From assembly GCF_037126435.1 (NCBI RefSeq), contig NZ_CP147020.1, forward strand, positions 1,449,001-1,513,000: DNA of 64,000 nt, written 5' to 3'. The stretch comes from Bernardetia sp. ABR2-2B. Its GTDB lineage: Bacteria; Bacteroidota; Bacteroidia; Cytophagales; Bernardetiaceae. The position numbers were made by a program, and so were the translations under genes. How positions within the stretch are numbered: position 1 is the stretch's first letter; the number at the start of each line of letters is the position of its first letter. The notes below the pieces were generated by a model. It saw only the letters and a program-made list of their open reading frames with translations. It was not told the origin of the DNA and made no database searches. Positions 51,479 through 59,985 of the stretch are shown here, one piece after another.

Positions 51479-51643
51479 TGAGTTTTTATTAAATGATTGA
51501 TTTAAAATTTGTATTCAAAACGTGTCTTTGCTTATAAAGTTTAGAGATTTTGTTGGAAAGACCTAATTCTGCTCCTTCATTTTTATTTTTTTAAATTTTT
51601 GCGTGTAGTATTACTGTTTTTACAGTCTATTTTTTGACACAAA

Positions 51644-51676
51644 AAAAGGCAGACCGATAACTCAGTTTGCCTTTTT
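51644..51676 (-). terminator. Terminator of the 168-aa lipoprotein gene
   Basis: AAAAAGGCA and TGCCTTTTT pair around a 15-nt loop; on the minus strand the T-run follows. It lies 20 bp after the stop at 51696. Confidence 0.85.
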
Positions 51677-51695
51677 CATCATTTCTCAGAATAAA

Positions 51696-52202
51696 CTATT
51701 CTTCAATTTTTACAAAATCGTGAAAAGAATCTAGTCCGTCTGCTGTAACTTTAAATGTAATTTCATTAAGTAAATTATCTTCGTCATCTTGATAAAAGAA
51801 AAAGCCTTGTCTTCCTCGTACATCTGAATCAGTTATGGCCACTCCTGCTACCTGTCTGCCATTTACTGTCTGTTCAGGAATCCTTAGTTCAATACCTTCA
51901 TAAGAATTCAGGTCTTTTAATTGTATTTTGAGGCTGATAGCACTGTCAGGAGGAGTAAGTTTGTAACTAAAAATTATTTCATCAGAAACACTACCTGCCG
52001 AAACGGTTGCAGTATCTCTAAATATTAAATCATTACCAAAATCAATCTCACCTGCATATTTACCTAGTATTAGTGATTTATAATCTGGTTGTGGCTTTAC
52101 TTCTGCTTCATCTCCACAAGCACTAAAAATGAATAGTGAAGCAGCGATAAATAAAACAAATTGAAATTTTATACTATATTTTAAAATAGATTGAGTATTC
52201 AT
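51696..52202 (-). CDS. Unknown lipoprotein (168 aa)
   Basis: The signal FQFVLFIAASLFIFSACGDEA has a lipobox Cys near residue 29. The mature part is beta-rich and acidic (YKSLILGKYAGEIDFGNDLI, FRDTATVSAGSVSDEIIFSY, GIELRIPEQTVNGRQVAGVA). The pattern resembles small lipocalin/calycin-like lipoproteins of Bacteroidota, but I cannot name the family. It is a single gene with a consensus promoter (52250-52279) and its own terminator. Confidence 0.6.
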   Translation of the reverse strand: MNTQSILKYSIKFQFVLFIAASLFIFSACGDEAEVKPQPDYKSLILGKYAGEIDFGNDLIFRDTATVSAGSVSDEIIFSYKLTPPDSAISLKIQLKDLNSYEGIELRIPEQTVNGRQVAGVAITDSDVRGRQGFFFYQDDEDNLLNEITFKVTADGLDSFHDFVKIEE

Positions 52203-52249
52203 ATAATAATGTTATTTGATGATTTTTGAGTTTGATTTTTATTAAGATG

Positions 52250-52279
52250 CAAAATTAAGCATTAAATACTTTTAAACAA
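52250..52279 (-). promoter_or_regulatory. Consensus promoter of the 168-aa lipoprotein gene
   Basis: On the minus strand TTG (52277-52279), 19 bases, then TAATTTTG (52250-52257): an exact match to the Bacteroidota pattern, 47 bp before the start. Confidence 0.7.
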
Positions 52280-52415
52280 GACCCTTTTTTTGAAGAAAAT
52301 GCTGCATTTTAAAAAAAATAATTTTTTTTTTTCTACGCTCCTTAAAAAAACAGCAAATTATTTAGTATTTTGTTCTTACCAAAATTTACCAAATTACTCA
52401 TAATCAATTTTATTT

Positions 52416-53846
52416 ATGGCTACTAATTCAGAAAAAAAAAGAAGAGAAAAGGAAGAACTAGAAAAACAGATTTTAGAAAAACTCAAAAAACAAGTCTTTG
52501 ATAAAGATGAAGAACTCAAAAGTCATCAAAATGACAAATCTGTCAGAGATGCTACTAAGGAAGCCTTAGCAGATATGACTGCATTGGATAAAGAAGATGT
52601 ACAAAATCTCTATCAAAAAATTGCAGCAGAAGAGTACGCAAAATATGAAAGAGAACAACTTTCAAAAAAAACAAGAAGAAACACACTCTATTTAATCGTT
52701 TTTGTGTTTGGGCTAATTAGCGTTTCGGTAGCCTATTATTTCTTTCGCCCTAAGCCTGTTTTATTTTCTTATACAGAAGACTTTGAAACAGAATCAAGTA
52801 TTTTTGTGGATGAGGAAAGTTATAATTATAAAAAAACGATTGAAGATGGTGCGCTTATTTATGAAAGTAATATTGACGAATGGTGTTATTGGAATAGCAG
52901 TCCAGTCATTGAATTTCCAGATAATTATACAATTATAGCTAAGAGTAATTGGAAAATAGGTTCGTATGCCATGTATGGAATCAATTTGATATATGACAAC
53001 GATAATTACATGAATTTCTCTTTGAGTAAGGAAGGAAAGGCAAATGTTTCGGTACGAGATAATGCTAAATACACAGACAATAACTGGAACTACAAAGTCT
53101 TTACAGATAAATCAAATGCTCATACGCAGCGCATTGAAGTAAATGCAGGTCAATATGAATATTATATTGATAATAAATTTGTCAGAAAAGGAAGGTTAGC
53201 TCCTTTTGAGTTTAATTATGTTGGTTTTAGACTGTGCGACCATCAAACAATTGCTTTTGAAGAGATTAGTATCAAAAATAATGATACAGGAGAATATATT
53301 GTACAAGAATCATTTGAAAATCCTACACCTTCTACTTTTTCAGATTGGGATGTTGATAGTAAATTCAGTTATACATTTCTAAATAAGAATGGAAAGTTTG
53401 TGATGAATCATAATGAAGAGGAATATTGTCATCGTACAGAAGCCTTTTTACCGACTGTTAGAGAAGACGAAAAATGGGAGCTTAGTGCAGATGTTACTTG
53501 GAAAGAAGGGCAGCCAAAAGATTTCGGTATTTTATTTATTTCTGGAGATGGAGAAATAGGTGAACTTATGATTACAAATGCAGGAAAAGCTATCTTTAAG
53601 GTTGTTGGGCAAGATAATAAGGTTGCTTATGAGACAAACTATGCACCGACAGGATTTGTTAGCAAAGGAAACGATACACATCGATTATCAATAAAATCAT
53701 TAGGAAATAAAAAGTTAGAGTTTTTTGTCAATGATAAAAAAGTATTGAAGGAAAAAATGCTTTTTTATAAAATTGAAAAAATAGGACTTATAACCTGTGG
53801 AACTCAGATTGTTGAGTTTGATAATGTGAAATACGAAGAGAAGTAA
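52416..53846 (+). CDS. Membrane-anchored protein with two ConA/LamG-like domains (476 aa)
   Basis: Residues 1-90 are highly charged and helical (KKRREKEELEKQILEKLKKQ), probably a cytoplasmic coiled coil. A single membrane helix at about 91-110 (LYLIVFVFGLISVSVAYYFF) follows. The outside part holds two similar beta-sandwich domains of the concanavalin-A/DUF1080 type. The first (FSYTEDFETESSIFVDEESY, VSVRDNAKYTDNNWNYKVFT, GFRLCDHQTIAFEEI) and the second (IVQESFENPTPSTFSDWDVD, HRLSIKSLGNKKLEFFVNDK, IGLITCGTQIVEFDNVKY) end with the same IGL/VGF...FE/D motif. They may bind glycans in the periplasm while the coiled coil signals inside. Specific function unknown. A palindromic element lies 7 bp after the stop. 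Confidence 0.65.
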   Translation: MATNSEKKRREKEELEKQILEKLKKQVFDKDEELKSHQNDKSVRDATKEALADMTALDKEDVQNLYQKIAAEEYAKYEREQLSKKTRRNTLYLIVFVFGLISVSVAYYFFRPKPVLFSYTEDFETESSIFVDEESYNYKKTIEDGALIYESNIDEWCYWNSSPVIEFPDNYTIIAKSNWKIGSYAMYGINLIYDNDNYMNFSLSKEGKANVSVRDNAKYTDNNWNYKVFTDKSNAHTQRIEVNAGQYEYYIDNKFVRKGRLAPFEFNYVGFRLCDHQTIAFEEISIKNNDTGEYIVQESFENPTPSTFSDWDVDSKFSYTFLNKNGKFVMNHNEEEYCHRTEAFLPTVREDEKWELSADVTWKEGQPKDFGILFISGDGEIGELMITNAGKAIFKVVGQDNKVAYETNYAPTGFVSKGNDTHRLSIKSLGNKKLEFFVNDKKVLKEKMLFYKIEKIGLITCGTQIVEFDNVKYEEK

Positions 53847-53853
53847 GTTGATT

Positions 53854-53988
53854 GAAGTTGTTTAAGAATGGGTTATATATTTGTTGGTGTCGCTACGCTA
53901 AAACACCAACAAAGGCTGTGTTATTTTTCCTTAGAACTGGGTTTGCAAACCCAGTTCTAAGGAAAAACGAGTATTCTTAAACAACTTC
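53854..53988 (+). mobile_element. 135-bp palindromic MITE-like element, copy 4
   Basis: Ends GAAGTTGTTTAAGAAT (53854-53869) and ATTCTTAAACAACTTC (53973-53988), a perfect 16-bp inverted repeat. The internal hairpins are TTTGTTGGTGT/ACACCAACAAA and a long stem CCTTAGAACTGGGTTTGC/GCAAACCCAGTTCTAAGG, longer than in copy 1. The flanks are ATT (53851-53853) and ATT (53989-53991). Relative to the other copies it is inverted in the sequence, and the preceding gene is on the plus strand, so its orientation to the gene is the same. It lies 7 bp after the stop. Confidence 0.88.
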
Positions 53989-54042
53989 ATTATAAAAATG
54001 AAAAACAGCTGAATTTTAATTTCTCAAAATTCAGCTATTTTT

Positions 54043-55005
54043 TTATCCTTTTTGATGTTGTGCAGGAAGTAAAGAGCTTTCAGATGCCCAAATTTTGACA
54101 TTCAAAATTTCATTTTGTTCTAATTCTTGATTAAAAAACTCAATGATTTCAGCATCAGAATAGCGCAAACTAAAATGAATCATCACAAAAACTGTATTTG
54201 GATTGGCTTTAATGATTGACTTTAGATTTTGCCAATGACTATGTCCTCTTTCTGCTGCGTAATCAAAATGCTCTTCTGTTAGAAAAGTACATTCTGTAAA
54301 AATGACTGGATAATTGAATAAAGAAGGATTCTCTGCAAATACTTTTTCAGTTGTATCTCCTAAAAAAGCAAATTTGGGTTCATAAATCCATTCTTCTACT
54401 TCTTCTGTTTTTTTCTTTTCTGCCAAAAATTTTCCAAACTCTCGCATTTTATTTTTGGCTAAATACTCTTCCTTTATTTTTTCATATTCAGCTTTCAAAC
54501 AACGTTTTTTTTCAGAAAAAGCATAACCTACGCAGTCAATAGAATGAAAACATTCTGCTATTTCTACTTTATATTTATCGTGTTTTCCAAAGAAAATAAT
54601 ATCGTTTTTCTCTACTCCTTTTACAAAACAATTTCCTCTTAGAGCTGGATTATAAGGCGCAGAATGATTGAGTTCACGTCTTGCTAAAATATATTTTTCT
54701 ACATAAGTTAGTGATGATTTTGGTACAAAAATCTCTACGTTTTCTTTGCTAGACAAATATTCAATATCAGCAATATGGTCGTTGTGTGTATGGGTAACAA
54801 AAACGTGTTTGCCTTGGTTTCCTTCTGCTAAAGCTGCATCTAAGCAAATATCAAGTTGTGGAATATAAAAAAATGTTTTGTCGCCACTCCTAGAATATCC
54901 TTTTATTTTCCAATGTGTATTCGGAATTTGCCACTCTAACCATTGCCGAAAAGGATGTTTGTTTGTTAGCTTCTCAATCGTAAAATTAGTAGGTAAAGTT
55001 TTCAT
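54043..55005 (-). CDS. MBL-fold hydrolase, RNase Z-like (320 aa)
   Basis: Metallo-beta-lactamase fold with the motif VFVTHTHNDHIADIEYLSSK (H-x-H-x-D-H). A conserved His follows in VEIAECFHSIDCVGYAFSEK, a metal Asp in FAFLGDTTEKVF, and the late His in FVMIHFSLRYSD. The order, the C-F-H-S-I-D-C-V-G-Y segment and the ERGHSHW region resemble ribonuclease Z-type proteins (tRNA 3' processing or phosphodiesterase) more than lactonases. The flexible arm of bacterial RNase Z is replaced by a charged insertion (YEKIKEEYLAKNKMREFGKF) near residues 175-210, so the substrate is uncertain. Single gene. Confidence 0.8.
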   Translation of the reverse strand: MKTLPTNFTIEKLTNKHPFRQWLEWQIPNTHWKIKGYSRSGDKTFFYIPQLDICLDAALAEGNQGKHVFVTHTHNDHIADIEYLSSKENVEIFVPKSSLTYVEKYILARRELNHSAPYNPALRGNCFVKGVEKNDIIFFGKHDKYKVEIAECFHSIDCVGYAFSEKKRCLKAEYEKIKEEYLAKNKMREFGKFLAEKKKTEEVEEWIYEPKFAFLGDTTEKVFAENPSLFNYPVIFTECTFLTEEHFDYAAERGHSHWQNLKSIIKANPNTVFVMIHFSLRYSDAEIIEFFNQELEQNEILNVKIWASESSLLPAQHQKG

Positions 55006-55177
55006 TTTTCTATTGTTTATTCAGTAAATTGGTAATTATTACTTCTAACAGAGTTTTGTTTGCTTTTAGTTCAGAAAAAATAATCTAGTTCTTTGAAGAT
55101 TACATTTATATTTTGAATAATCTTTTGAAGTAAGAATGATATTTGTTATTTTAGATAAAGAACCAAATTATTATTTT

Positions 55178-55951
55178 ATGAGTTTACCAAATTCTTCGAA
55201 TAACAAAACAAATCAGCTTTCCCCAGACTGGATTACGCAAGGACTTATTGATTTTGAGTATAAAAAATATATGCTTTTAGCATACTTGCAATACACAAAA
55301 AAACAATTTGATGAAGTAAAATTATATCCTACTTTTTCGGAGCTACTTTTTCATTATAATAATCTACTTCAAATAAAAGAAAACAAACAGCTCTTATCAG
55401 AAAAATTTCCTAAAAAACTTTCTAAAGCAGATTTTGAAAAGTTAAAATTAACTTATACTTCTATTTTGAAAGATGATGAGATGATGCAAGAAATAGAAAG
55501 TGTGGTTGAGTTTGCCTTACCAAAAATCAATGCTAGTGTAAATGAAGGAAAACAGATTTATGATTGGATAAATCAGCATTTAGAGATTGTTCCTGTCGGA
55601 ATTACGCCTATTTACTTTAGAGAAGGCTATTTATTTTTGGGACTAAATGAAAATCAAAATAAGCTCAATACTATAATTCAGATTTATAAATACAAAATCA
55701 CACTTTTTGAGAAAACCGAAACGAAGGAAGTTTTGAGAGGATTGAACTTGCAACATATAGATACACTTCTAAAAAGTAAGTTTGAAACTTATGAAAACTT
55801 GAAAATAAATCTTATTAGAAATAATAAAAACTTACCAAACCCTGCTACTTTTTTGATGCAGAGCTCTGTTGTTTGCTCTTTCGAAAACTCTATTTTTCCA
55901 ATTGCAAAGCGTCGTTTGGTGGAATATTTGGCTGTTTTAGAAAAAAGATAG
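55178..55951 (+). CDS. Conserved hypothetical protein (257 aa)
   Basis: No domain recognised. The start at 55178 (MSLPNSSNNKTNQLSPDWIT) is preferred to an upstream in-frame ATG that would add 14 residues. The protein is soluble, helical and charged, with blocks such as GLIDFEYKKYMLLAYLQYTK, LYPTFSELLFHYNNLLQIKE, VPVGITPIYFREGYLFLGLN and PIAKRRLVEYLA. I believe similar proteins occur widely in Bacteroidota as conserved unknowns, but I cannot verify this here. It is a single gene ended by the terminator at 55955. Confidence 0.6.
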   Translation: MSLPNSSNNKTNQLSPDWITQGLIDFEYKKYMLLAYLQYTKKQFDEVKLYPTFSELLFHYNNLLQIKENKQLLSEKFPKKLSKADFEKLKLTYTSILKDDEMMQEIESVVEFALPKINASVNEGKQIYDWINQHLEIVPVGITPIYFREGYLFLGLNENQNKLNTIIQIYKYKITLFEKTETKEVLRGLNLQHIDTLLKSKFETYENLKINLIRNNKNLPNPATFLMQSSVVCSFENSIFPIAKRRLVEYLAVLEKR

Positions 55952-55954
55952 AAT

Positions 55955-55988
55955 AAAAAAAGGCATCTCAATTGAGAAATGCCTTTTT
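55955..55988. terminator. Bidirectional terminator, twin of 56421-56453
   Basis: AAAAAGGCAT and ATGCCTTTTT pair; the centre CTCAATTGAG is itself a palindrome. It serves the plus-strand 257-aa gene (ending 55951) and, on the other strand, the lipoprotein gene (ending 56009). Confidence 0.85.
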
Positions 55989-56008
55989 AGGTTACAATAA
56001 TCTATTAT

Positions 56009-56404
56009 TTAGTTGTCGAATGGAGGAGGGGGAATCCCATCAAGCATATTCTCTTTTACTTTTTTACCCTCTTCTGTATTTATATAAAAACCACAAAATG
56101 TTGGTCTCTTTTGATAATATAAAATTTGATTTGCTTCATTCTTTATACAAAAAAACGAAATCGTATAATTCTTATCATTGCCTATTAGATAATCCTTATA
56201 AACTTTTCCATTTAATTTATACTCTTTTATTAATTTTGAAAAGTTCAATGTATTTAGATAGTTAATATATTGTCTATTTTCTTGACAACAATTTATATCT
56301 TCTTCTTCTCCATCACAAATAAAATCATCTTCTATTCTAGTTTTTGAAGTTGTGCAACTTTGAAGCACAAAAATGATCAGTAATATTTTTATAAAAAAAT
56401 TCAT
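56009..56404 (-). CDS. Small Cys-rich lipoprotein of unknown function (131 aa)
   Basis: The start at 56404 (MNFFIKILLIIFVLQSCTTS) gives a lipoprotein signal with lipobox Cys17; an in-frame ATG 33 bp upstream lies inside a terminator hairpin and is unlikely. The mature part is acidic with several Cys (FICDGEEEDINCCQENRQYI, FFCIKNEANQIL, PTFCGFYINTEEG) and ends in PPPPFDN. No family recognised. The gene is bracketed by two near-identical hairpins (55955-55988 and 56421-56453), which suggests insertion or duplication of the segment. Confidence 0.6.
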   Translation of the reverse strand: MNFFIKILLIIFVLQSCTTSKTRIEDDFICDGEEEDINCCQENRQYINYLNTLNFSKLIKEYKLNGKVYKDYLIGNDKNYTISFFCIKNEANQILYYQKRPTFCGFYINTEEGKKVKENMLDGIPPPPFDN

Positions 56405-56420
56405 AGTTATTTTATAATTT

Positions 56421-56453
56421 AAAAAAAGGCATTTCAATTAAGAAACGCCTTTC
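56421..56453 (-). terminator. Terminator of the PorE-like gene, twin of 55955-55988
   Basis: AAAGGCATTTC and GAAACGCCTTT pair; the 32-bp block from 56421 matches 55956-55987 with three differences. On the minus strand the T-run follows the stem, 23 bp beyond the stop at 56476. Confidence 0.8.
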
Positions 56454-56475
56454 AAAGTAAACTTTTTGAAGAAAA

Positions 56476-58566
56476 TTACTTAACTACTTCCACCGTTGTG
56501 CGACGGTTGAGTTGATGTTCTTCTTCTGTTTTAGCATTTGGTATTTTCAAACGATTTTCTCCATAACCTACTGCTTTTATTTTGGTTTTAGAAATTCCTT
56601 TTTCAATAATATAATTTACAGCAGAGTTTGCACGACGTTGAGAAAGGCGTTGATTATATCCATTCGAACCTCTTGAATCAGTATGAGAACCCATTGTAAG
56701 TTTAGCATCTGGGTACATAGCTAAATATTCTTTCAAAAATGCAACAAAATTATCTAGTTTATCTTTTGCCTCTTGTGTAAGCCTTGATTTATCCAATTCA
56801 TATAAAATCTCAATTTCTGGAGGTAGCATATCTTTTCCTTCTCCTCCACCTGTTTCGAAAAAGTCTTTTGTCAAGACAAAGGCTGTATCAAAATAGACAA
56901 GAGTAAACATTTGAGTTAATTTTGATTTGTCCAAACCACGACCAACCGTAGAAAAAGCATTATCATTTTTTGGTAAATATCCTGCTGCATTTACATCAAT
57001 ATCATATACCTTTCCAATAACAAGAGAAGTATCAAATAAGAATTTTCCTTTATCATCCGTCGATACTTTTACAATATTATTATTCCCCAAATTCAAATCC
57101 ATTTCTACACCTGAAAGAAATTCACGAGTATTTTCTACTTTATCAACTCCCTCAACTGTTCCACGAAGTACGTAACGCACTTCACGAATATCTAAAGAAT
57201 CCAAATGAAAACGATAAATATCATCGTTGGTTTCAGTTATTGTACTGTCCATTCCGTTTGGATTATCACGCTTTGAAGTAAAATAACCTCCTTTGTCTTC
57301 TTTTTCTGTAAAAGTAAGTCCAAAATCATCTCCTGCACTATTTATTGGCGCACCTACATTACGATTCTTTTTAATCATCGTAGCTGTATCTTCTGGATTT
57401 TTCATTTCTTCTTGCACAAAAATATCTAAACCACCCAAACCACCGTGTCCATCAGAGGCAAAAAAGAAACGTCCTTTTTCATCGATATAAGGAAACATTT
57501 CATTTCCTTCTGTATTAATATCATCTCCCAAACGCTGAACATTCGACCACGTTTTGTCTCTGTCGTTAAAACTTGCTGTATAAATATCCAAGCCTCCTTT
57601 ACTAGAAGCACGGTTAGAAGAAAAATAAAGAGTCTGTCCGTCTTTAGAAATATGTGGTGTTCCGTCCCAATAGCTACTATTTACATAGGTTAGTGCTTTC
57701 GGTTCTGACCAAACTCCATTATTCAAAGAAGACGTATAAAGACTTACTTCTTTGTCAGATTCACCTTTTTTGTCGCCATTTCCACTACGAGCAAAAATAA
57801 CTGTATTTCCATCAGGCGAAAAAGTAGCTGACGCATCATGAGTTCCTGCTTTATTAAAAACTTCTCCTCCCCATAATTTTACTGTTCCTATACAAGCATT
57901 GGTTGTGTCAGAAATATCGTTTTCAGTTTCGAAGCTATACAAATCATAAAAACCTTGTCCAGTTCCTTCATAAACATCTTCTTTTCTTCTATCTGATGAA
58001 AAAATAAGTTTGTTCATCCATTTTGTAGGTGCAAAGTCCGAACTTTCTGTATTTATTCCATCGCAAGGAACAACAGTTACATATTTATTTGCTTCTGCAA
58101 TTTCGTTGATAGATTCTAAGTTATCAATTTCACTTTGCGCTAGTGTTTTGAGTTTTTGATTGATTCCAAACTTAGCATAATCTTCAAACTGTGCTTTTGC
58201 TTCTGTATATTTTTTATTGACTTTCAATGCTTCTGCTGTATAATAACGAAGCGTATCACGGTCTCCTGCTGTGAGTTTGTCTGTTCCTGCTTCTTTTACT
58301 TTTTTGTAGTAAGGTAAAGCCATTTGCAAACGATTCGAACGGCGATAGGCTTCAGCAATTTTGTAATTTACTTCGGCAGCTTTTGCTGGATTTTTGGCTA
58401 GATAAGATTGATAAAGCGTAATTGCTTTGTTATATGCTGCTCTATTAAATTCAGAATCTGCTTTTTGATAGACAGAAGAACACGCTGTAAAAAATGCAAA
58501 AAGTAAAATCAAAGCTGCAAATAGCTTGATAGAATTACTTTTTTGAGATTGATTTTTGAGATTCAT
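56476..58566 (-). CDS. porE: OmpA-family lipoprotein with TPR, PD40 propeller and CRD domains, PorE-like (696 aa)
   Basis: The domain order is that of PorE, a periplasmic component associated with the type IX secretion system. It has a lipoprotein signal (lipobox Cys29, LLFAFFTACSS) and TPR helices at about 30-150 (AYNKAITLYQSYLAKNPAKA, RLQMALPYYKKVKEAG). A PD40/WD40-like propeller spans 165-430 (ATFSPDGNTVIFARSGNG, PHISKDGQTLYFSSNRASSK, FFASDGHGGLGGLDIFVQ). A carboxypeptidase-regulatory-like domain covers about 455-540, and a C-terminal OmpA peptidoglycan-binding domain about 575-696 (LTMGSHTDSRGSNGYNQRLS, AVGYGENRLKIPN). It would anchor the secretion or gliding machinery to the cell wall. 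Paralogues of this architecture without a T9SS role exist, so the symbol is tentative. Confidence 0.75.
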   Translation of the reverse strand: MNLKNQSQKSNSIKLFAALILLFAFFTACSSVYQKADSEFNRAAYNKAITLYQSYLAKNPAKAAEVNYKIAEAYRRSNRLQMALPYYKKVKEAGTDKLTAGDRDTLRYYTAEALKVNKKYTEAKAQFEDYAKFGINQKLKTLAQSEIDNLESINEIAEANKYVTVVPCDGINTESSDFAPTKWMNKLIFSSDRRKEDVYEGTGQGFYDLYSFETENDISDTTNACIGTVKLWGGEVFNKAGTHDASATFSPDGNTVIFARSGNGDKKGESDKEVSLYTSSLNNGVWSEPKALTYVNSSYWDGTPHISKDGQTLYFSSNRASSKGGLDIYTASFNDRDKTWSNVQRLGDDINTEGNEMFPYIDEKGRFFFASDGHGGLGGLDIFVQEEMKNPEDTATMIKKNRNVGAPINSAGDDFGLTFTEKEDKGGYFTSKRDNPNGMDSTITETNDDIYRFHLDSLDIREVRYVLRGTVEGVDKVENTREFLSGVEMDLNLGNNNIVKVSTDDKGKFLFDTSLVIGKVYDIDVNAAGYLPKNDNAFSTVGRGLDKSKLTQMFTLVYFDTAFVLTKDFFETGGGEGKDMLPPEIEILYELDKSRLTQEAKDKLDNFVAFLKEYLAMYPDAKLTMGSHTDSRGSNGYNQRLSQRRANSAVNYIIEKGISKTKIKAVGYGENRLKIPNAKTEEEHQLNRRTTVEVVK

Positions 58567-58579
58567 AGTAATAAGAATA

Positions 58580-58607
58580 ATTACGAATTACGAATTAAAA
58601 ATTACGA
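58580..58607. repeat. Heptamer array TCGTAAT before the PorE-like gene
   Basis: Four units (plus strand ATTACGA twice, ATTAAAA, ATTACGA). Read on the minus strand it is the same order as 34297-34324 and ends 13 bp before the start codon. Confidence 0.85.
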
Positions 58608-58679
58608 ATGTAACACGTTTCAATAGCATTACTTTATTTAATTTTATATTCTTTATTTGATTTTATTATAGTTGATTTT

Positions 58680-58974
58680 GTTGCTCGTGGGGACACAAGC
58701 AACGGTAATATTTTATTTTGTAAGTACTTGAACAGAATTAAATATAGGTAAAATTAATTTTGTTTAAGTCTGTACCAAAGGTCTGACTTAGACAAAATAA
58801 GTATTTTTGAGTTCTTAAATGAGTATTTTAAACTGGTCAGACCTTTGGTACAGACCAATTTAAAATAAAATATACATACAGTTAATTTTGCCTTGTTACT
58901 TAGCAACAAAATGTAGTTCTAAAGTTATTTATTTATAATAATAATTTCGCCATTGCTCGTATCCCCACGAGCGA
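58680..58974. repeat. Nested palindrome upstream of the PorE-like gene
   Basis: Outer arms are two facing copies of the GGGA-loop hairpin family: GTTGCTCGTG/CACAAGCAAC with loop GGGA (58680-58703, plus) and CGCTCGTG/TACGAGCA-type with loop GGGA (58945-58974, minus). The centre holds a perfect 20-bp inverted repeat, GTCTGTACCAAAGGTCTGAC (58769-58788) and its exact complement at 58836-58855. This fills the 425-bp gap between dapF and the PorE-like gene; I see no gene in it. Confidence 0.8.
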
Positions 58975-58991
58975 TATATTAAAACAAAAAA

Positions 58992-59891
58992 TTAAATTTC
59001 CCCTTCAAAAACTGCCGTTGCAGCTCCTATCAGAAAAATGTTTGTAAAGTTATGTTCGGAATTTTGAGTGGAATAGTCAAAACGCACTTTCAGATTTCCT
59101 CCTAATGTTTGGATGTTTACTAAATTAGCATTCAAATTTGGATTGTGTAAAGCATAGGCAATTGCACACGCTGTTACCCCTGTTCCACAAGAGAGCGTTT
59201 CGTCTTCTACCCCACGTTCGTATGTTCTTACAAAAATGCTATTTTTTTCTGAATTATTTGCATTACTCGCAACAAAATTAACATTTGTACCTTCTTTTTT
59301 AAACCTCTCATTATACCTTACCTTTTTTCCTTCTTCTACAACATCATAATTTTCTAAATCAGTAGTTGCTTTTTCTTCATTTAAAAAACCAACGTAATGA
59401 GGCGAACCTGTATCTAAAAAATATGCGCTTTGATTAGTCTCAAAATTAGAATGAAGATTTGTTTCTACTTTCGAAACATCACCCATTTGGAGTTCTACTT
59501 CTGTAATGATTTCTTTTTCTTGATTTTCTACGCTCGTTACTTTTGCAAAATGAAGTCCATCAAAAGCCATAAAAGTAGTTTCTTTTCCTTCAAAAACGCC
59601 CAAACGATACGCAAAAGCAACGGCACAACGTCCACCATTTCCACACATAGAACTTGTGTTTCCGTCAGAATTGAAGTAAACCATTACAAAGTCGCCTTCA
59701 AGTGATTTACCTTCTGAACTTTTTTCTGGATTTTCTATTAAAATAAGTCCATCAGCACCAATTCCGAAACGACGATGACAGAGTTTTTCGATAAAATCTT
59801 TGTCTTTTTTTTGCTCTTTGGAAAAAGAATTATCACGATTATCAATCATAATAAAATCATTTCCTGTTCCTTGATATTTATAAAATTTCAT
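58992..59891 (-). CDS. dapF: Diaminopimelate epimerase (299 aa)
   Basis: Cofactor-independent epimerase that makes meso-diaminopimelate from the LL form for lysine and peptidoglycan. The catalytic pair is Cys83 (SMCGNGGRCA) and Cys235 (LSCGTGVTACA). Other signatures are the N-terminal YQGTGNDFIMIDNRDN, HRRFGIGADGLILIE and VYFNSDGNTSSM. The length is slightly longer than the typical 275. Upstream of it, between this gene and the M16 peptidase gene, lie a GGGA-loop hairpin (59909) and a heptamer array (59986). Confidence 0.97.
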   Translation of the reverse strand: MKFYKYQGTGNDFIMIDNRDNSFSKEQKKDKDFIEKLCHRRFGIGADGLILIENPEKSSEGKSLEGDFVMVYFNSDGNTSSMCGNGGRCAVAFAYRLGVFEGKETTFMAFDGLHFAKVTSVENQEKEIITEVELQMGDVSKVETNLHSNFETNQSAYFLDTGSPHYVGFLNEEKATTDLENYDVVEEGKKVRYNERFKKEGTNVNFVASNANNSEKNSIFVRTYERGVEDETLSCGTGVTACAIAYALHNPNLNANLVNIQTLGGNLKVRFDYSTQNSEHNFTNIFLIGAATAVFEGEI

Positions 59892-59908
59892 TTTTTTATG
59901 TTTATGTC

Positions 59909-59934
59909 GTTGGTGGGGACACCAACAACGGCAA
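59909..59934 (+). repeat. GGGA-loop hairpin upstream of dapF
   Basis: Perfect 7-bp stem GTTGGTG (59909-59915) and CACCAAC (59920-59926), loop GGGA, then AACGGCAA. Type copy of the family. It lies 18 bp upstream of the minus-strand dapF start, in antisense orientation to that gene. Confidence 0.88.
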
Positions 59935-59985
59935 GCAGTTTAGAAATGTAAAATTAATTATAAATTTAGAAATTTTATTTACTGC

